Below, piece by piece: positions 1 to 12,013 of a stretch of 64,000 nt of DNA. This stretch comes from Bryoerythrophyllum caledonicum (Eukaryota; Streptophyta; Bryopsida; Pottiales; Pottiaceae). A model generated the notes under the pieces. The model had not been told where the DNA came from. It did not search any database and saw only the letters and a program-made list of their open reading frames with translations. A program made the translations under genes and the position numbers. The first letter of the stretch is position 1, and every line of letters begins with the position of its first letter. The stretch is from positions 15,009,218 to 15,073,217 of the forward strand of contig OZ020514.1 in NCBI GenBank assembly GCA_963971425.1. The letters run 5' to 3'.

Positions 1-300
1 GTAATAGATTTAGACCTTGAGTAGTGCAAAAGTTTGACACCAAGTGAAGTCAAAGTCTCTTGATGCACTGAACGCAGGGAAGAAAATGAACCATTTGCTT
101 GACTCCAAACACTATAATCTTTCAATCCGTGCGGTCAAAGTTTATGAAATTTTGTGAGTGTTTTACTTTATAAGTCTTAATTGAGATCCTACAGTCAAAA
201 CTAGAAATAAAAGTTTTTGTTTCCTTCTTTGTTCATTGCAGTAGAATCCAACAAGTTTGGAGTGTTTTTGGTGCGAAATTGTTACGGTACCTTAGGGGTT
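1..300. repeat. Dispersed non-coding repeat, copy A
   Basis: The stretch starting GATTTAGACCTTG, followed by a conserved AAGTGAAGTCAAAGTC core, recurs in the DNA flanking the Tc1 element (about 10,790-10,810 joined to 13,591-13,870) and at about 16,125-16,410. Copies share order but differ by many substitutions and small gaps, so this is an old repeat family. No coding potential is seen. The left boundary lies outside the window. Confidence 0.6.
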
Positions 301-1130
301 AACCAAAGTGCTTACGGAAGCAAATAAATTGAAGTAAAAAAAGCGAAAGATTTTTTTTTCTTCATAAAGTATTAAGCCAACAAACGCACCATTTCCATGA
401 AATTTCCAAATCGAATATGATTTGTCAATCATCCTTTGCAACCGTTAGGCGACAGATCATATCCGTTGGGCGGTCAAGGAGAAACAAGGTAGTAACGCCG
501 ACCTAAAACCGCCGCCGCCATTTCACTTTCCTCCTTTTCGTTAGAGTAGTGAGTGTTTGTGTGTGCGGATGTATTTGTGTTAGTGTGTCTTTGTGTGTTA
601 GCGTGTATTGGAGTGTGTGTACGAGTGAGTGTTCTCTTGTGAGTGCTTGTGTGTGTGCGCGCCTGCAAAACCAACGTTGTCATCTGTGGTTGCGCTTGTT
701 TCCTGTGAGCAGGAGTTTTGAAAGGGTTTTGTGAGGTCTCATTACGGCCGTTATTGTGTGCGACAAGGTGATTAAGAAGTGCATGCTTAGGGTTTTTTTT
801 GTGTTTTTAGGGGATTTTTTTTGTGTTTTCAGGGTTTGTAGATAACGAGGAGTTTTATAAGGGTTTTCTGTGAGCTCTAACAAAATTAGGTTATTGTGCG
901 AGAGTTTTGCAAAGGTTTCACATACCTCAATTCTACGAGTGCTCATACAAATTCTAGGACTTTTTAGGATCATTGAGTGTCCTTTGAGTGAGAGTGTTTT
1001 CAGATCAGGATTCTTGTGAGAGCGATAGGGTTTGTAAGTCGGGTTTTATATGCTGCCACTGTACTTTCGAGGAGCTTGTCAACTGTTCTACTCTATATAC
1101 ATCTAGTAAGTTAAACCAATTTCCTTTTGA
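301..1130. other. Non-coding stretch with GT-rich low-complexity tract
   Basis: Between about 545 and 665 the plus strand is dominated by GTGTGT and GTGAGT runs. The rest is T-rich with repeated TTTTGTG and GGGTTT motifs. The short open frames here are by-products of the low-complexity sequence. No gene is supported. Confidence 0.45.
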
Positions 1131-1133
1131 ATT

Positions 1134-3230
1134 CTACTTTTGACATTCATTATTGAAAGTAAGTGTAAGTATGTCCAAGGTTGTTGCTTTGCGTGATGTC
1201 GCTCCCTCCACTGCATGTGCAGCCTTTAGCTTCCGTCCCACTTCTTCTTTGGCCTCTTTCAACTTCCTTCCGACTTCCTCCTCATTGGCTTTCCCTTCTT
1301 TGCTTCTTCCTCTTGTCTTCTTCATGAGGTCTGTGACAACCGCGACTACCTGTGTTCGTGCTATAGCAGGCTGAATAGAATTCTCCAATGGAATATCAAA
1401 TGAAGGAAGTCTATTCTTTGGACAATTCAACCAACAATGGATTGTTGAAGGTCTCGTTCAATTCGGCCAACCTTCTTCGAAGAAGATCGTTCGTTTAAAA
1501 AGAGATGTGAGATCACACATAGTGCATAGATTCAATACACATGAAAGAGTTTAATATGTGATAATAAGATAAGGTATCGAAATCAATACACCTACGCCCA
1601 CCAAATAGCTCGAGTTAGCCATATGGAGAAGCCATGGTTGTTAAATTTGGTCTCAAGAAATCTCACAGCTTTTTAAACAAAGGGCTTTATGTTCCACCGC
1701 TCAAGCCACTTAACCTTCATAGGTGCGGACATTGCCGATGTTGCCAAGTAGAACAACTTTTCTTGCAACATCTCCTAGTCATCTTCCCGCTTCTCGTAGT
1801 GGATTTTGACATGATTGAGAAATTCAGGCGTGTGCTTTGGAACTTTGGGTTAGCAGGAGGCAGCTGCTTCTTCACCTCAGTAATGTAGTCCTCCTTCACC
1901 TTCTTCACCTTTGCAATCACTTTGTCGTACAAATCAAACTTGTTTCATTCAATAGTCTTCTCTGAATACTTCTCTATGAACATTCTATTAGCATGAGCTG
2001 CCGCTTCACTGATCTCTACTTGAACATTTCCACAAAAGATGAAGCCTAAAGGAAGACAATTGTAAATGAGACAGAAGAAACATTAGAAGATCCTTTGAAA
2101 GAGACTAGAGAATTGCTAAAAGACCCTCCAAAAGGGGTACCACAATTGGCACCTTTCCTAAAGAGGGCTCCATGGAGGAATCCCTTGGTACTCTAGAAGT
2201 AGCGCCGCTAACGGCACCCCTTTTTTGGGTTGCCTCAGGGTACCTTACAGCCCCTCAAAAGGAGGTGTGCGATTCAAGGTCATGCAATCAGAGATTGTAA
2301 GTTAAATCATTGTGAAGGAAAATGAATAAATATTTTGATGGAATATTGTACTACATGAATGAAAGCAAATGGAAACGAGGTTCAAGAAGGAGAAATGGCT
2401 TGTTGCAATCACCTTCTAGAAGGTGTGCCGCTCGCGGCACTCCCTTTTCACGGTGCTCTAGGGTACATGATTGCCCCTCTAAAAAGTGGCGCCGCAAGCG
2501 GCTCTCTCATTGCAGGTGCCTCTAGCAAGCCTTTTGCACCCTCAAATAAAAGTGCCGCTAGCGGCACTCCCTCAAGAGAGGTAATCTAGGAAGCCATAAG
2601 CAGTGCCAAAAGGGATGCCGCTCGAGGCATTTTCTTCTGGAGGTGCAGATGGCATTCGTCAACCTCCACGAGGCCATTTCAAAAAGAATATTCTAACATT
2701 TGACTCATAAACAACTTCAGATAAATGAAATGTAGTCCTGAGAGGTGAATAGTACACGATATAGTACTCCAACGAGTTCTTTAACAATAAGTGTGTACCA
2801 TGTTGGAGTTCTTTTGCAATCGCATCAAGAATTTTAGCTTTTGACACGAGGTTCTTGAAATATGAGAGGGAGCCAAGTGCTACCTAATAATTTGTTCAAT
2901 TTTGTATAGCTTGTAGACTACATGCGGCACCTCCAGTTCCGCGTGCAAAAAGAGTAGGTTGGATTAAGGAACAAAGGAGATAAAATAGAAAACTTTAAAG
3001 ATCTCATATAACCAGAACTTTCTAATTGACTTGGTGGAGCACAGTCAGGAGCGGGACTGTCAAACCTGTTGGAAAATCCTAGATAATTGACTCCATTGCG
3101 TAATGCTACTCTTTGTTATCATTGTGGTCTTGGTTGATGATCTCCAACCAAGCTTTGAGACGATTATTCCCGTCCCAAACATGGAACATCTCACCCGAGT
3201 ACTTTTTACATTCACATCTTCATCATTCTC
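1134..3230 (-). pseudogene. Decayed gene with WDGNNR motif (unnamed plant family)
   Basis: I do not recognise a named family. Protein-like fragments lie in the same order on the minus strand. The best, at about 3,222-3,020, contains FHVWDGNNRLKAWLEIINQD followed by three in-frame TAG codons, at least one where tryptophan would fit. A GNxR core of this kind recalls the sulfiredoxin/ParB fold, but that is inference. Downstream come a fragment at 2,860-2,659 (KILDAIAKELQHGTHLL), a lysine-rich fragment at about 2,075-1,717 that changes frame, and a charged fragment at 1,430-1,134 with a short internal duplication (EVGRKLKEAKEEVGRKLK). The gaps probably include former introns, and one carries the GC-palindrome array. 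The locus recalls the decayed plus-strand gene at 18,980-22,980. True ends are unknown. Confidence 0.4.
2195..2635. repeat. Array of GC-rich palindromes (GTGCCGCTAGCGGCAC type)
   Basis: Short palindromes with core GCCGCTNGCGGC occur at about 2,201, 2,425, 2,487, 2,552 and 2,614, the last four spaced 62-65 bp apart. The copy at 2,552-2,567 is a perfect 16-bp palindrome. Further single copies lie at 3,547-3,562 (GTGCCGCTAGTGGCAC) and, degenerate, at about 62,132. The array lies in an apparent non-coding gap of the decayed minus-strand gene. Confidence 0.6.
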
Positions 3231-3794
3231 AATATCTTCGTCATCATTGACATGGACCCCTCCATTCAGAGACTAGTAAAACAAAAAGAAGAGAGTATTG
3301 AACCACAACCGACAATTCCGTTGCAATTGGTACCTAAATTATTGCGAACTAGCGATTTCTCTTTGCCGCCTCCGTCAACTTCCGTTCCAATCTGTGGAGC
3401 TCAATCTCTACAACAATGCATTCATGTTAGGTGTTTCCTATAATGACAAGAGTCAAGAAAAATTCTCATTCACGATATGTATTATATAGAGAATATACGT
3501 GCATGGATATTTGTTGCCTGAGGCTGGGAGGATTCATGTGAAGGGGGTGCCGCTAGTGGCACTCCATTACGGGGTTCTCCAAGCAACCACCTCTTCTCGG
3601 CTTAATCCAACACAATCAAAAGGCTCCATTGTTGACTACATTATTTTACATCTAGAGTGTTGGTTTTGAACATGATGAGGTTTAGATCTTGAAATGACCT
3701 CCACTCAAAAGATGGTAGTAGAAAACTCTGCAATCCAAACGTATGAGTCTTGCAAATCATTCAAACTTATTCCGGAACGAACATTGTAGATAAG

Positions 3795-3920
3795 TGCTTG
3801 TTATTTAAGAACCCGAGTTTGAGAGGACCCCATGAAGGAGGTGACGCCAGCAATACTTGGTTCACAGAGTCCTTGTGTTATTCACCTGCCCAGCCACCTC
3901 GTATCATTCACCATCAAACA
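3795..3920. repeat. Dispersed repeat related to 62,100-62,200
   Basis: Shares GGACCCC, TGAAGGAGGT, a GCC-N-AGC palindrome remnant, a TTCACAG..GTCCT block and CACCTGCCC, in the same order, with 62,100-62,200. Both flank degenerate members of the GC-palindrome family. Non-coding. The remaining DNA from about 3,560 to 4,440 shows no other feature I can support. Confidence 0.45.
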
Positions 3921-4439
3921 GTGGCCACAATATTCTATACGAATGAGGTTCACATTTTGATGATGATGAGGTCCAGATAATGATGAGTTTCAGATCTCGA
4001 AATGACCTCCTAATGAAAGATGTTTATTGAAGAATCCTCAATCAACTTTGACAACTTAAAACACCATATTTGTTATATTGGGAGATTAAGCGACTGCCAA
4101 ATTAACACATGTAGAACATAAGAGCTAAAAGGCACATCTAAACTCTACAATATGGAGGGATATGAGTTTCCATTAAAATGGGAGGTAATGTTCACTACAA
4201 AAATCCCTAGAAAAATAAGTAGTGCGGAAAACATTACAATACAAATCTAACTATAATATTGAACAGAAGAACACATTAGTCAACACTTCTTTAATACCAC
4301 ATGTGTTCATTAAATATGAATAGCTAAATATTCGCACTCGAAACTACTAACCCGGATTAACGCCATGCTCCAAGTTAGCTAAAAGTGAGCTAAATGACGG
4401 ACAAATAGCCACTTGTAAGAGAATTAGCTAAACATATTC

Positions 4440-4745
4440 TGATGAACCTTTTTTTGATTTAAAAGAATTTATGTTCACCTTGTGCAATACACATTGGCTA
4501 AAAAAATAAGTAACTAGTTTCAAATGATGGTGTAAGGAAGTGGAAAAAAAGTTGCACACACAATAGTTCTCTTGGAACTAAAGTGTCCCCATTATTTAGA
4601 GGTGCAATGAACTCAAAAAAGCAATTCCACACACTTTAGCTCCACTTAACCTAAAGTGCACACCATTACTAAGTGCAGTGAACTAAAAAGAAGATTTGCT
4701 CACACTTTAGCTACACTAGAGCTAAAGTGTGAACCAACATTTACT
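4440..4745. repeat. Palindrome-bearing repeat block, copy 1
   Basis: Contains CACTTTAGCTC..GAGCTAAAGTG-type palindromes at about 4,632 and 4,703, 71 bp apart, joined by a conserved spacer with the sense CACCATTACTAAGTGCAGTG-AACTAAAAAGAA. The preceding 190 bp (TTCACCTTGTG, then AAGTGGAAA) also matches 13,870-13,980. Related blocks are at 13,870-14,240 and 15,780-15,905. It lies just beyond the 3' end of the DUF7869 pseudogene and could be a subterminal region of a transposon, but no element ends were identified. Confidence 0.6.
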
Positions 4746-5039
4746 TTCTATCATTCACCATGAAGGCAATTACTGGTATTATTGGTTTCAAGATTAGAAG
4801 CAATTTACCACATTGTTACTTTAAAAAAGAAACAAAAACATACTGCAAATTATCATCGATACGCAAAAACAATGGAGAGAATATTTCATAGCAATCATTG
4901 GCATCAGATATAGTCATACAGAGTGTAATCGAATACAAATATCTATATTCCAGCACCAATGGATCTAACCATACTACATGAAGTATCACGCATTAGAATC
5001 CAAAATCTAGGAAAACGAAAGTCCATTTATCTAAGTCTA

Positions 5040-7704
5040 TTACGATTCGGACCTGGCAAGTGCTTCCAAGGAGGCCTTGATAATCGCTACTTGCTCCTTC
5101 GGAATTTTTGTAGTTGAATCTTACACATGACCTCCATCCCTCTTTAAAGACCTAGGTTTCCATGTTGTCAAGATTGAATTGGTACTCTCCCATGTTATGG
5201 CTACCCCCTTTTCAACTGCCCAGCAAAGGTTGCAATTAGTATCCCAATCTTTATAGAACTTTATAACATCCCGATAGCGCGATATAGGGCGGAAGAATTG
5301 GATACGAACGGTGTTTGGCATATCCGGGTTAGAGTTAGGATCTGAAATTGCTTGAGCAATCCAAAACGGGCGCTCGTCTCCATCACAAGGCCGCAATGCA
5401 ACAAAATAGCCAGCAAAAGATCACAAACAACTCTAAAAGAAGGAGGTGGACGATCGCATCTTTGGCCAACAAAATGCTCATCTTCACGGTACTCCTCGTG
5501 AACCTCACCCTCCACTGAGAACTCATCTTCAATGGCATGGGCAATTCGCGTTGTTGGCCAAAAGTCGTCTTCCAATGATATTGGCATATCCATTGGAAGA
5601 GTCAGAGCATCTCTAACGTCGCACCAATACTACGATAGCGGCTCAAAACGCGAGCTGTCTTCAAGAGACTCCCATGATAATTGCTCGCAGTGATCGATAA
5701 ATCCTGAAAGTCCCTTCACCACCTTATGGAGATGCCGCATCTTAGAAGGCTTCAATGCATCAGGTTCTCTGCAAGGCCATAAACTTCTCCCTTCAGAATC
5801 CTCCTTCCACAATTCTATGCCACTACCTTCTCCTCCCTTAGGAAGCCAATCCTCATCATGACAAAGGATTTTATACTTCATTACTGGACAACCACTTGAG
5901 TCCACATAAAACTTGAACTGATGAGCCTTTGTGTGACCCTGCAAAGCTCCATCACCGTCCGCAATCATATCCCCAATGAACTTCTTAAAGTCAGGAACCT
6001 CTTGGATGAGATGCGGGATTGTGGGAACACTCTCATTTTTCATGAACGACCTCATGAGCAAAGAAATGGTTGGAAAACTCTCCTTCCTTAGTGTCATACT
6101 CCAACGTCCAAATAATATTTCTATATCATCATGTATATGACCAAGAAGCATGAAATTAACATATACCTCTCGGAAGATGCGTTTTGCAAAATGAAGAGAC
6201 CAAAAATAGAAAATGAATCTATTTTTGTTATCACCAACAGCATTGACCAGTTGCACGTTCAATATTAGAGGCAAAAGCCTCCCTAGAACTGGGATATCTA
6301 GAATCTGCCCTAATGGATCCAAACACATCTCTGCACCCCGTAATACCGCCGCATACAATGGATGAGAACTAGATTCATGAAAGAGTTGCCAAGACGATGA
6401 TTTCGGAGGCGCCTCCAGGTCACGCAATAGTTTTGCGAATGACCCGACAGTGTAATTGGCATCATGGGAGTATAAATCAAGGCCGTAATGGGCGTAGCGC
6501 TGGTCCACATGACCATGGGCAAGCATACTAGTGACTGCAAGAGGCAACTTTAAAAGCCCATCTTCTTTTGCCATAGTAGTGATGCTTGTGTTCCAGGTTG
6601 AGTAAGCTTCTTTTGATCCTCGTATTTGTCACACGTACAACAACGAGCAAAGTTGTCTCGACCTTTCTTGGCATAATACTCAAGGAAGCTCACTGTCTGA
6701 ATCTTATTCAAGTCTGAGGTTGAGATTGGCAACAATCCACAGTCAGCCAGGGGATCATCAAGAAGAGGTATCTGATCCTTCTACTTAAAACTTGCAAGAA
6801 GGACCTTTGCCACAGCCTTCTCGCCAGATGGGAGAACACAAGACTTGTGAGGCATGTGGTTTGCATGTCTATCGAGGCTGTCTCCAAGAGCGGCAGTAGC
6901 TACAACCGTATGACCTCTAGGCTTACGCAAACTGGTATTCCTGTGGTGTTGAGCTGCATGACCAGCGGCAGCGCCCTTCGCATTCCGATAGAAAGTACTC
7001 AAACTTCCACCCATGATTTTCATCCAGGCATGGGCACAAACGTCCACACCCTCTAGGGTCACAACCTTCCTACCCGCAACGTTTCTATGAAACTATATGT
7101 GAACGATGAGTTTGATATGATTTCTAAACTGCACGATGGTCTCATTGTACAAGCGCGTTCGGAGGACTTTTATTTCATCTCTAGGGTAGTGAACACAGTT
7201 TTGAATGCAACAACTATTGCTCGCAACTGCATTAAAGGAATGAGGGGTCATAAAGAATTCAACATTCCTAGACATTGTTGAACGTGTATTTTTAGTGGAA
7301 TTGTCGAATGAACGGGTGCTCCCACCTAGAGGTCTATTATCCTCAACCAACCAGACATTGTAAATGTCCCTAAGGCAATGATGGAAGAGACTCACATCAT
7401 TTTAAAAGACTTGATGAATTGGCTAGGACTTAAACGAGTACCTCCATTCATCAGGAGCTTTCTCCTCAACGAAAGTACTCAACACCTGTACTACAACATT
7501 AGAATCCCCAAGAGGACCAGAAGAACCTAAAATTGCACTGGTCCGGACATTGCGAACCAACCCCTCTGCAATGCGAACACCCGAAACATAGTGAAGCGAA
7601 ATAGTCATCCTGACCGAGAGACGGTGAGGAATAACATCAAAGTCCAGAAGGTCTGGGTTCACGGGAGCGTCAACATGAACATCGTTGTTCTCCGAGGTGG
7701 ACAT
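5040..7704 (-). pseudogene. DUF7869-like transposon-associated gene, decayed
   Basis: Reading from ATG at 7,704 to TAA at 5,040-5,042 recovers the domain order I associate with the DUF7869 family in non-flowering plants; its biochemical role is unknown. Landmarks: an acidic N-terminus; a CC...C segment (NSCCIQNCVHYPRDE); KVVTLEGVDVCAHAW; a CCTCDKY cysteine cluster; HGHVDQRYAHYGLDLYSHDA; the core GHIHDDIEILFGRWSMTLRK; a C-terminal part with RPCDGDERPFWIAQA. Breaks: in-frame stops at 7,423, 7,402, 7,093, 6,781 (SFK*KDQ, where Trp is expected), 5,630 and 5,121; a frame change near 6,550-6,575 where about 50 expected residues are missing; and a frameshift near 5,400. No function is likely. Palindromic repeats flank both sides. 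Confidence 0.75.
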
Positions 7705-7799
7705 CCTGCATTCCAATAAGAAAAATATTAGATAATCTTTCCAATAAGTATAGGTGAATACCATAAAAGAATGGAAATCAATGCAGAAGCATATGAAGT

Positions 7800-8225
7800 G
7801 GGTAATTTAGCTCGAATTGAGGTAAGGTTTGGCGCTTGGAATAAGGACTTGCATTTAATTGAATTGACATTGTAGAATAGACAAAATTAGCTCGACTCAA
7901 GCTAAACTTAAATGTTATTAATGTAATTATATGAGAAGAATACAATTTCATGTCAACGCTTTTAATGCGATTCTGAAATAATCACCCCCTTGACAATGAC
8001 ATTTTAGCTCGACCCGAGCTAAAATGTTGAACATTAAATGGTATGACAATTTAGCTCGACTCGAGCTAAACTGTTGTTGGTAATAAGGTATGACAGTTTA
8101 GCTCGAGTTGAGCTAAACTGTCGTTAATAATATGGTATGACAGTTGAGCTCGAGGCGAGCTAAACTATTGTTGATGATAAGGTGTGGCACCTTAGCTCAA
8201 TTCGAGCTAAAATGTCCTTCCGTGA
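7800..8225. repeat. 47-bp tandem array centred on TTTAGCTC palindromes
   Basis: TTAGCTC cores begin at 8,004, 8,051, 8,098, 8,144 (variant) and 8,192, a regular spacing of about 47 bp, with spacers of TATGACA and TGTTGTTGGTAATAAGG type. Two looser copies precede at 7,807 and 7,887. Each core is a palindrome (TTTAGCTCGACTCGAGCTAAA type). The unit at 8,093-8,121 extends symmetrically to an ACAGTTTAG..CTAAACTGT form. It lies just upstream of the DUF7869 pseudogene start, so a promoter-side role in the former gene is possible but unproven. Confidence 0.75.
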
Positions 8226-10808
8226 TTATCGCCGTCATTTTCGGGCATAATATGAACAATCTCTTCAGCTTATGAATTTGCCTATCTATATACTGGAACC
8301 CAAATCTTTGAGTTAGTAATCGAGAAACTCACACTGACGCTTCAAAATCACACTAGCAACTGGAACTAGAGCAATAAGCATCAATGTCACATCCTAATTG
8401 CTAGAATACATGGAGAATGCAGTAATTATACTTCGTGTACTTTATGAAGTAGACAACTGGTGCGTTGTTGCATCGCGCAAGCGCCCTGCTCAAACGTGCG
8501 CAACCTATAAATGTTGCCCTCCTCAACCTTCCACAGTTGTACCACCTCCAAGCCTCCTATCCATTAGCCTTGCACAACAACCAAACTGAGTAGGAAAGGA
8601 AAGAAGAAACTGGGCGAGATTCGCCGAGGTCAGTCACGGACACACGACCGTTTCAATTGATTGTTACAATTTGAGAATCGGTGGGAGGAAACTTTTCCAC
8701 AGCCCCTAAAAAAGAGCAGATTTGAAATCTCGGCGGGAAACTGAATCAACTCTTTATCGGTCGACCAAATTAGGAACAGTACATACCTCGAATATACTCG
8801 CATATGCGACCAGTATACACGTAATTGTGGGATTGTGGATTACGGTAACACTCAGGGTTACAATTTAGGGTTTAGGATTTAGAGTTTAGGTTCAGGTTCT
8901 GGGCTCAGGGTTTAGGGCCCTTGGTTTAGGAATTATCCTTCTGATGATATTTCATTTCAATTTACTAATACTTTGAATATTCCGGATATTGAGAATTCAA
9001 CCAAGGTATAGGCAAAAGTAGAGAAGATATTGAGATGATTAGAATGAGTTTGTATTACAATCCAAATAGTACTTATCTATAAAGTTGAAAGCAAAGACCT
9101 TAACGAACGCGTAGCATTAAAAAAACAAAAAACAAATTATACGTGCACGTGTATTTTGAGCAAAAAAATATGAATTCAAACATGCTTTCGGACATCAATT
9201 CTTTGCGGTTTTTAAAAAGTGCATAATGTTATTATTTTGTAATCATTTCAGAATGTTCATTCTTTCGCAAGAATCTCAAGTGTCCCCATGGTCTGGATTT
9301 GGAATTGAAATTGGTTACTATCCACTAAGTGCTTAAAGACTGAAAATGTGCGGAAACTAATAGTAGGATTAAAATATCTTATATTTGAGTTCACATTGTA
9401 TTATCATGAGTTTAGGGTGTGACAATCTAAGCATGACATGAAAGACGGAGGAATTCTTGCCAATATAAAGTTTATTTTATGTTTTGACGTGAAATTAAAG
9501 ACTTTGTCATTTGTAAAACATAGAGAGGAACAATATTAAAAGATTTAAACAAGAAATGAAATGACCTCCTCATGACAAAAAAAGGATAATCAAAATATAA
9601 AATATAACTAATACAAAGAAGAAACATACACTTAGTGCATCAAGCATAATTTAATGTTCATAATGTAAGTAATTTTGGATTTACTTATACATGCAATAAA
9701 AGAATAATTAGTTTTTGAGCACGTTCCAATGGTCGCAAATTATATTTTAAACTCTCAAATTTTGTAGAAAGATGATAGAAGACATGAGGCATATTACTGA
9801 GTAATTATTTTCTCATTGAACTTCTTCAATACAAGTTATGCTAGCCAAAAGAGAAACTTCTCGATTGTCGGCACGTCGAGCAACTTAAAAACCTTTTGCT
9901 ATGACACACTATGGAATGTGATATTTTCAACACATAGAAGTAAAATTAGAACGTTTGATATTGTGGAAAAACATGTCATTTTTCTAGTGAAAACTAAGAT
10001 TATATCCTAGTTCATACATTTTCACACATTGTCACATATTTTTGGTTTAAGGTACCAAGAATCCTTAGACTTCATATCCACTGAAGACTAGGAGATCGTC
10101 ATATTTTTTTGCTTTTTAATATTATTATTGGAGATTTAGGTCTACATATTTTGAAAATCCTTTTAACCCCTAAACGACCAAACGTCCCCCCGGGGTCATT
10201 TTGGATTTTGGGCATGTACCTACAATTAAAAAAAAAACCCTTTTTAATTGAATTTTTTTTCAAGATAGGATCTAATAAGAGCTTCGTGGAGATATTTTTT
10301 TATTTTTTTTGGATTTGTGGTTTGATAGTTAGTACCACTTAAAGCCAAAAGTGGGACTTGGGGCACCTCCAAAATTTTTGACAAAAGTTTCTATTGACAT
10401 TGAGATTTTTCACACATATAAAGAATATTTCCTTATTTAGAAATTTTCCAAAAAAATTCTTGTCTTTAGTGTAAAAAGGCATTTTATTCCTAGTCAAACA
10501 TTTTCACACATTGTCGGGCAACGGGGGAAAAAAACTTCATCTTTTCTACATAAAACCTAGAGATCTTCATATTTTTCACTTTTTTTTTTTCAACAACAAT
10601 ACATGGTGAAAACCTTCTTATTGACCGTTTGGATTATCATTTGAATACATACGTAGTTCACAAAAAAATAAAACGTGAAATGGCAATTTTTGAACCTCCA
10701 CTCCTTGCACACTTGTTTTGAATATGCTACACCCCTTTTTACCTCTAAAAATTGGTGTGTTGGGAAATAACATCATGGTTAAGACAATGGTAAGAGATTT
10801 AGACCTTG
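8226..10808. other. Non-coding AT-rich stretch
   Basis: No supported gene. Contents noted: telomere-like repeats at 8,850-8,935, a poly-T and poly-A rich part at about 10,100-10,600, and the left piece of the dispersed repeat (GATTTAGACCTTG) just before the Tc1 insertion at 10,809. Short open frames here have no recognisable protein features. Confidence 0.4.
8850..8935 (+). repeat. Degenerate interstitial telomere-like repeats (TTTAGGG)
   Basis: Successive TTTAGGG, TTTAGGA, TTTAGAG, TTTAGGT, TTCAGGT and CTCAGGG units form a head-to-tail degenerate tract, TTTAGGG being the plant-type telomere motif. It is short and heavily diverged, so it is an interstitial remnant or simple repeat and not a chromosome end. 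Confidence 0.55.
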
Positions 10809-10810
10809 TA

Positions 10811-11385
10811 CAATAGGGTGACATTCAAATTGGCCGTTTAGTAGTTCCATGGATAGTGTCCTACACTGCTGCCAACTTTGACACCCTCCCCAAAGCTGAG
10901 AAATTGTTATTTTACCATGAACATTTATGGACAGCATCATCTTTATGTCGAAAACATGCATACCAAATTCCAAGTCCAGGAGACTTATACAAAAATACTT
11001 ATGCAAGATCTACCAACATGGGATAGCTGTGAGACAAGTGTCACAACTACCAACTATGACACCCTCCCAAGAATTGAGGAAATTTTTTTTGCCCATGAAA
11101 TTTTTGGAGCAAAAACATTTTTATGTTGTTTGCATGTGTGGAAAATTTCAAGTCCAAAAGACCCATCCAAAAAATAATATTCCAAATCTACCAACATGTG
11201 TAGTTTTGAGAAACAAAGGGGAAAACCATTTTACTACTTCCAACTTTGACGCCCTCCTTAGGATTGAGTTTTTGTTGATACATAATGAAATTTTTGGCAC
11301 AAGATCACGTCTACGCTGGTAACATGTGGGATAAATTTCAAAGCCAAAAGACATACATAAAAAAAGTTATTCCATATCTATCAAC
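10811..11385 (+). repeat. Left TIR of Tc1 element, with three subrepeats
   Basis: Pairs with 13,016-13,590 in inverted orientation at high identity. Internally it is built of three degenerate units starting at about 10,872, 11,050 and 11,240 (178 and 190 bp apart). Each begins CCAACT(T/A)TGACACCCTCC-like and later contains ATGAAATTTTTGG-like, TTTCAAGTCCAAAAGAC-like and CTACCAACATG-like blocks. Confidence 0.85.
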
Positions 11386-12013
11386 ATGTATAACTATGAT
11401 AAACAATTTGAAGGTCATATTGAAAATGTCAAAATATCTTTGACACCTCATGCTTTTTCATTGAACTCAATCATGTGAGTAAGCCACCAAACATAAATGC
11501 TTCTCAAAAAGATCAATAACATCTAAAAGAAGAAGTGAAGAGGTGTTCCATGCAGAAGAATCCATCTGGCCATAAAGTGTGCATTAGACACATGACAAAT
11601 TTTTTCTTCTAAATATCTATTGAACACTATGTAAAGGGAATGGTGTGTGTGATTTGTGATAGACTGAATGTTGAGACAATCCTCAAAACAGAGAGTACTG
11701 TATTGTGGGATGCATGAGTGTTGATTCACATTGGGCATACATGATGAGTGATTAAGAGCAAAACGATTTTTCATGTATGCCTATGGGCTTGTGTTTTGGC
11801 GACCCTTGTCTCTCCTCTCTGCTCCAGCGCCTTGGCTCCCTTCTCTCTCCCTTGCTCTGCTCCAGCCTTGTTCTCCTTCCTCTGCCAATTGTCACGTGTC
11901 AATCCTGTAACCTCCTTTGCTTTGCTCTAGCCCCTTGGCCCCCTTCTCTCGCCCTTGCTCCGCTCTAACCCCTATTCTACTGCTATAGCTAACATCACGC
12001 ACTCTATAAGTTT

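Noticed and set aside
474-734. Overlapping open frames in the GT-rich tract
   Set aside because: Low-complexity GTGTGT sequence gives open frames in several phases by itself, with no domain or splice support.
7800-8225. CRISPR-like array of short palindromic repeats with regular spacing
   Set aside because: The spacers are repeated too, no cas-like gene is near, and the DNA is clearly eukaryotic. It is a plain tandem array with a palindromic core.
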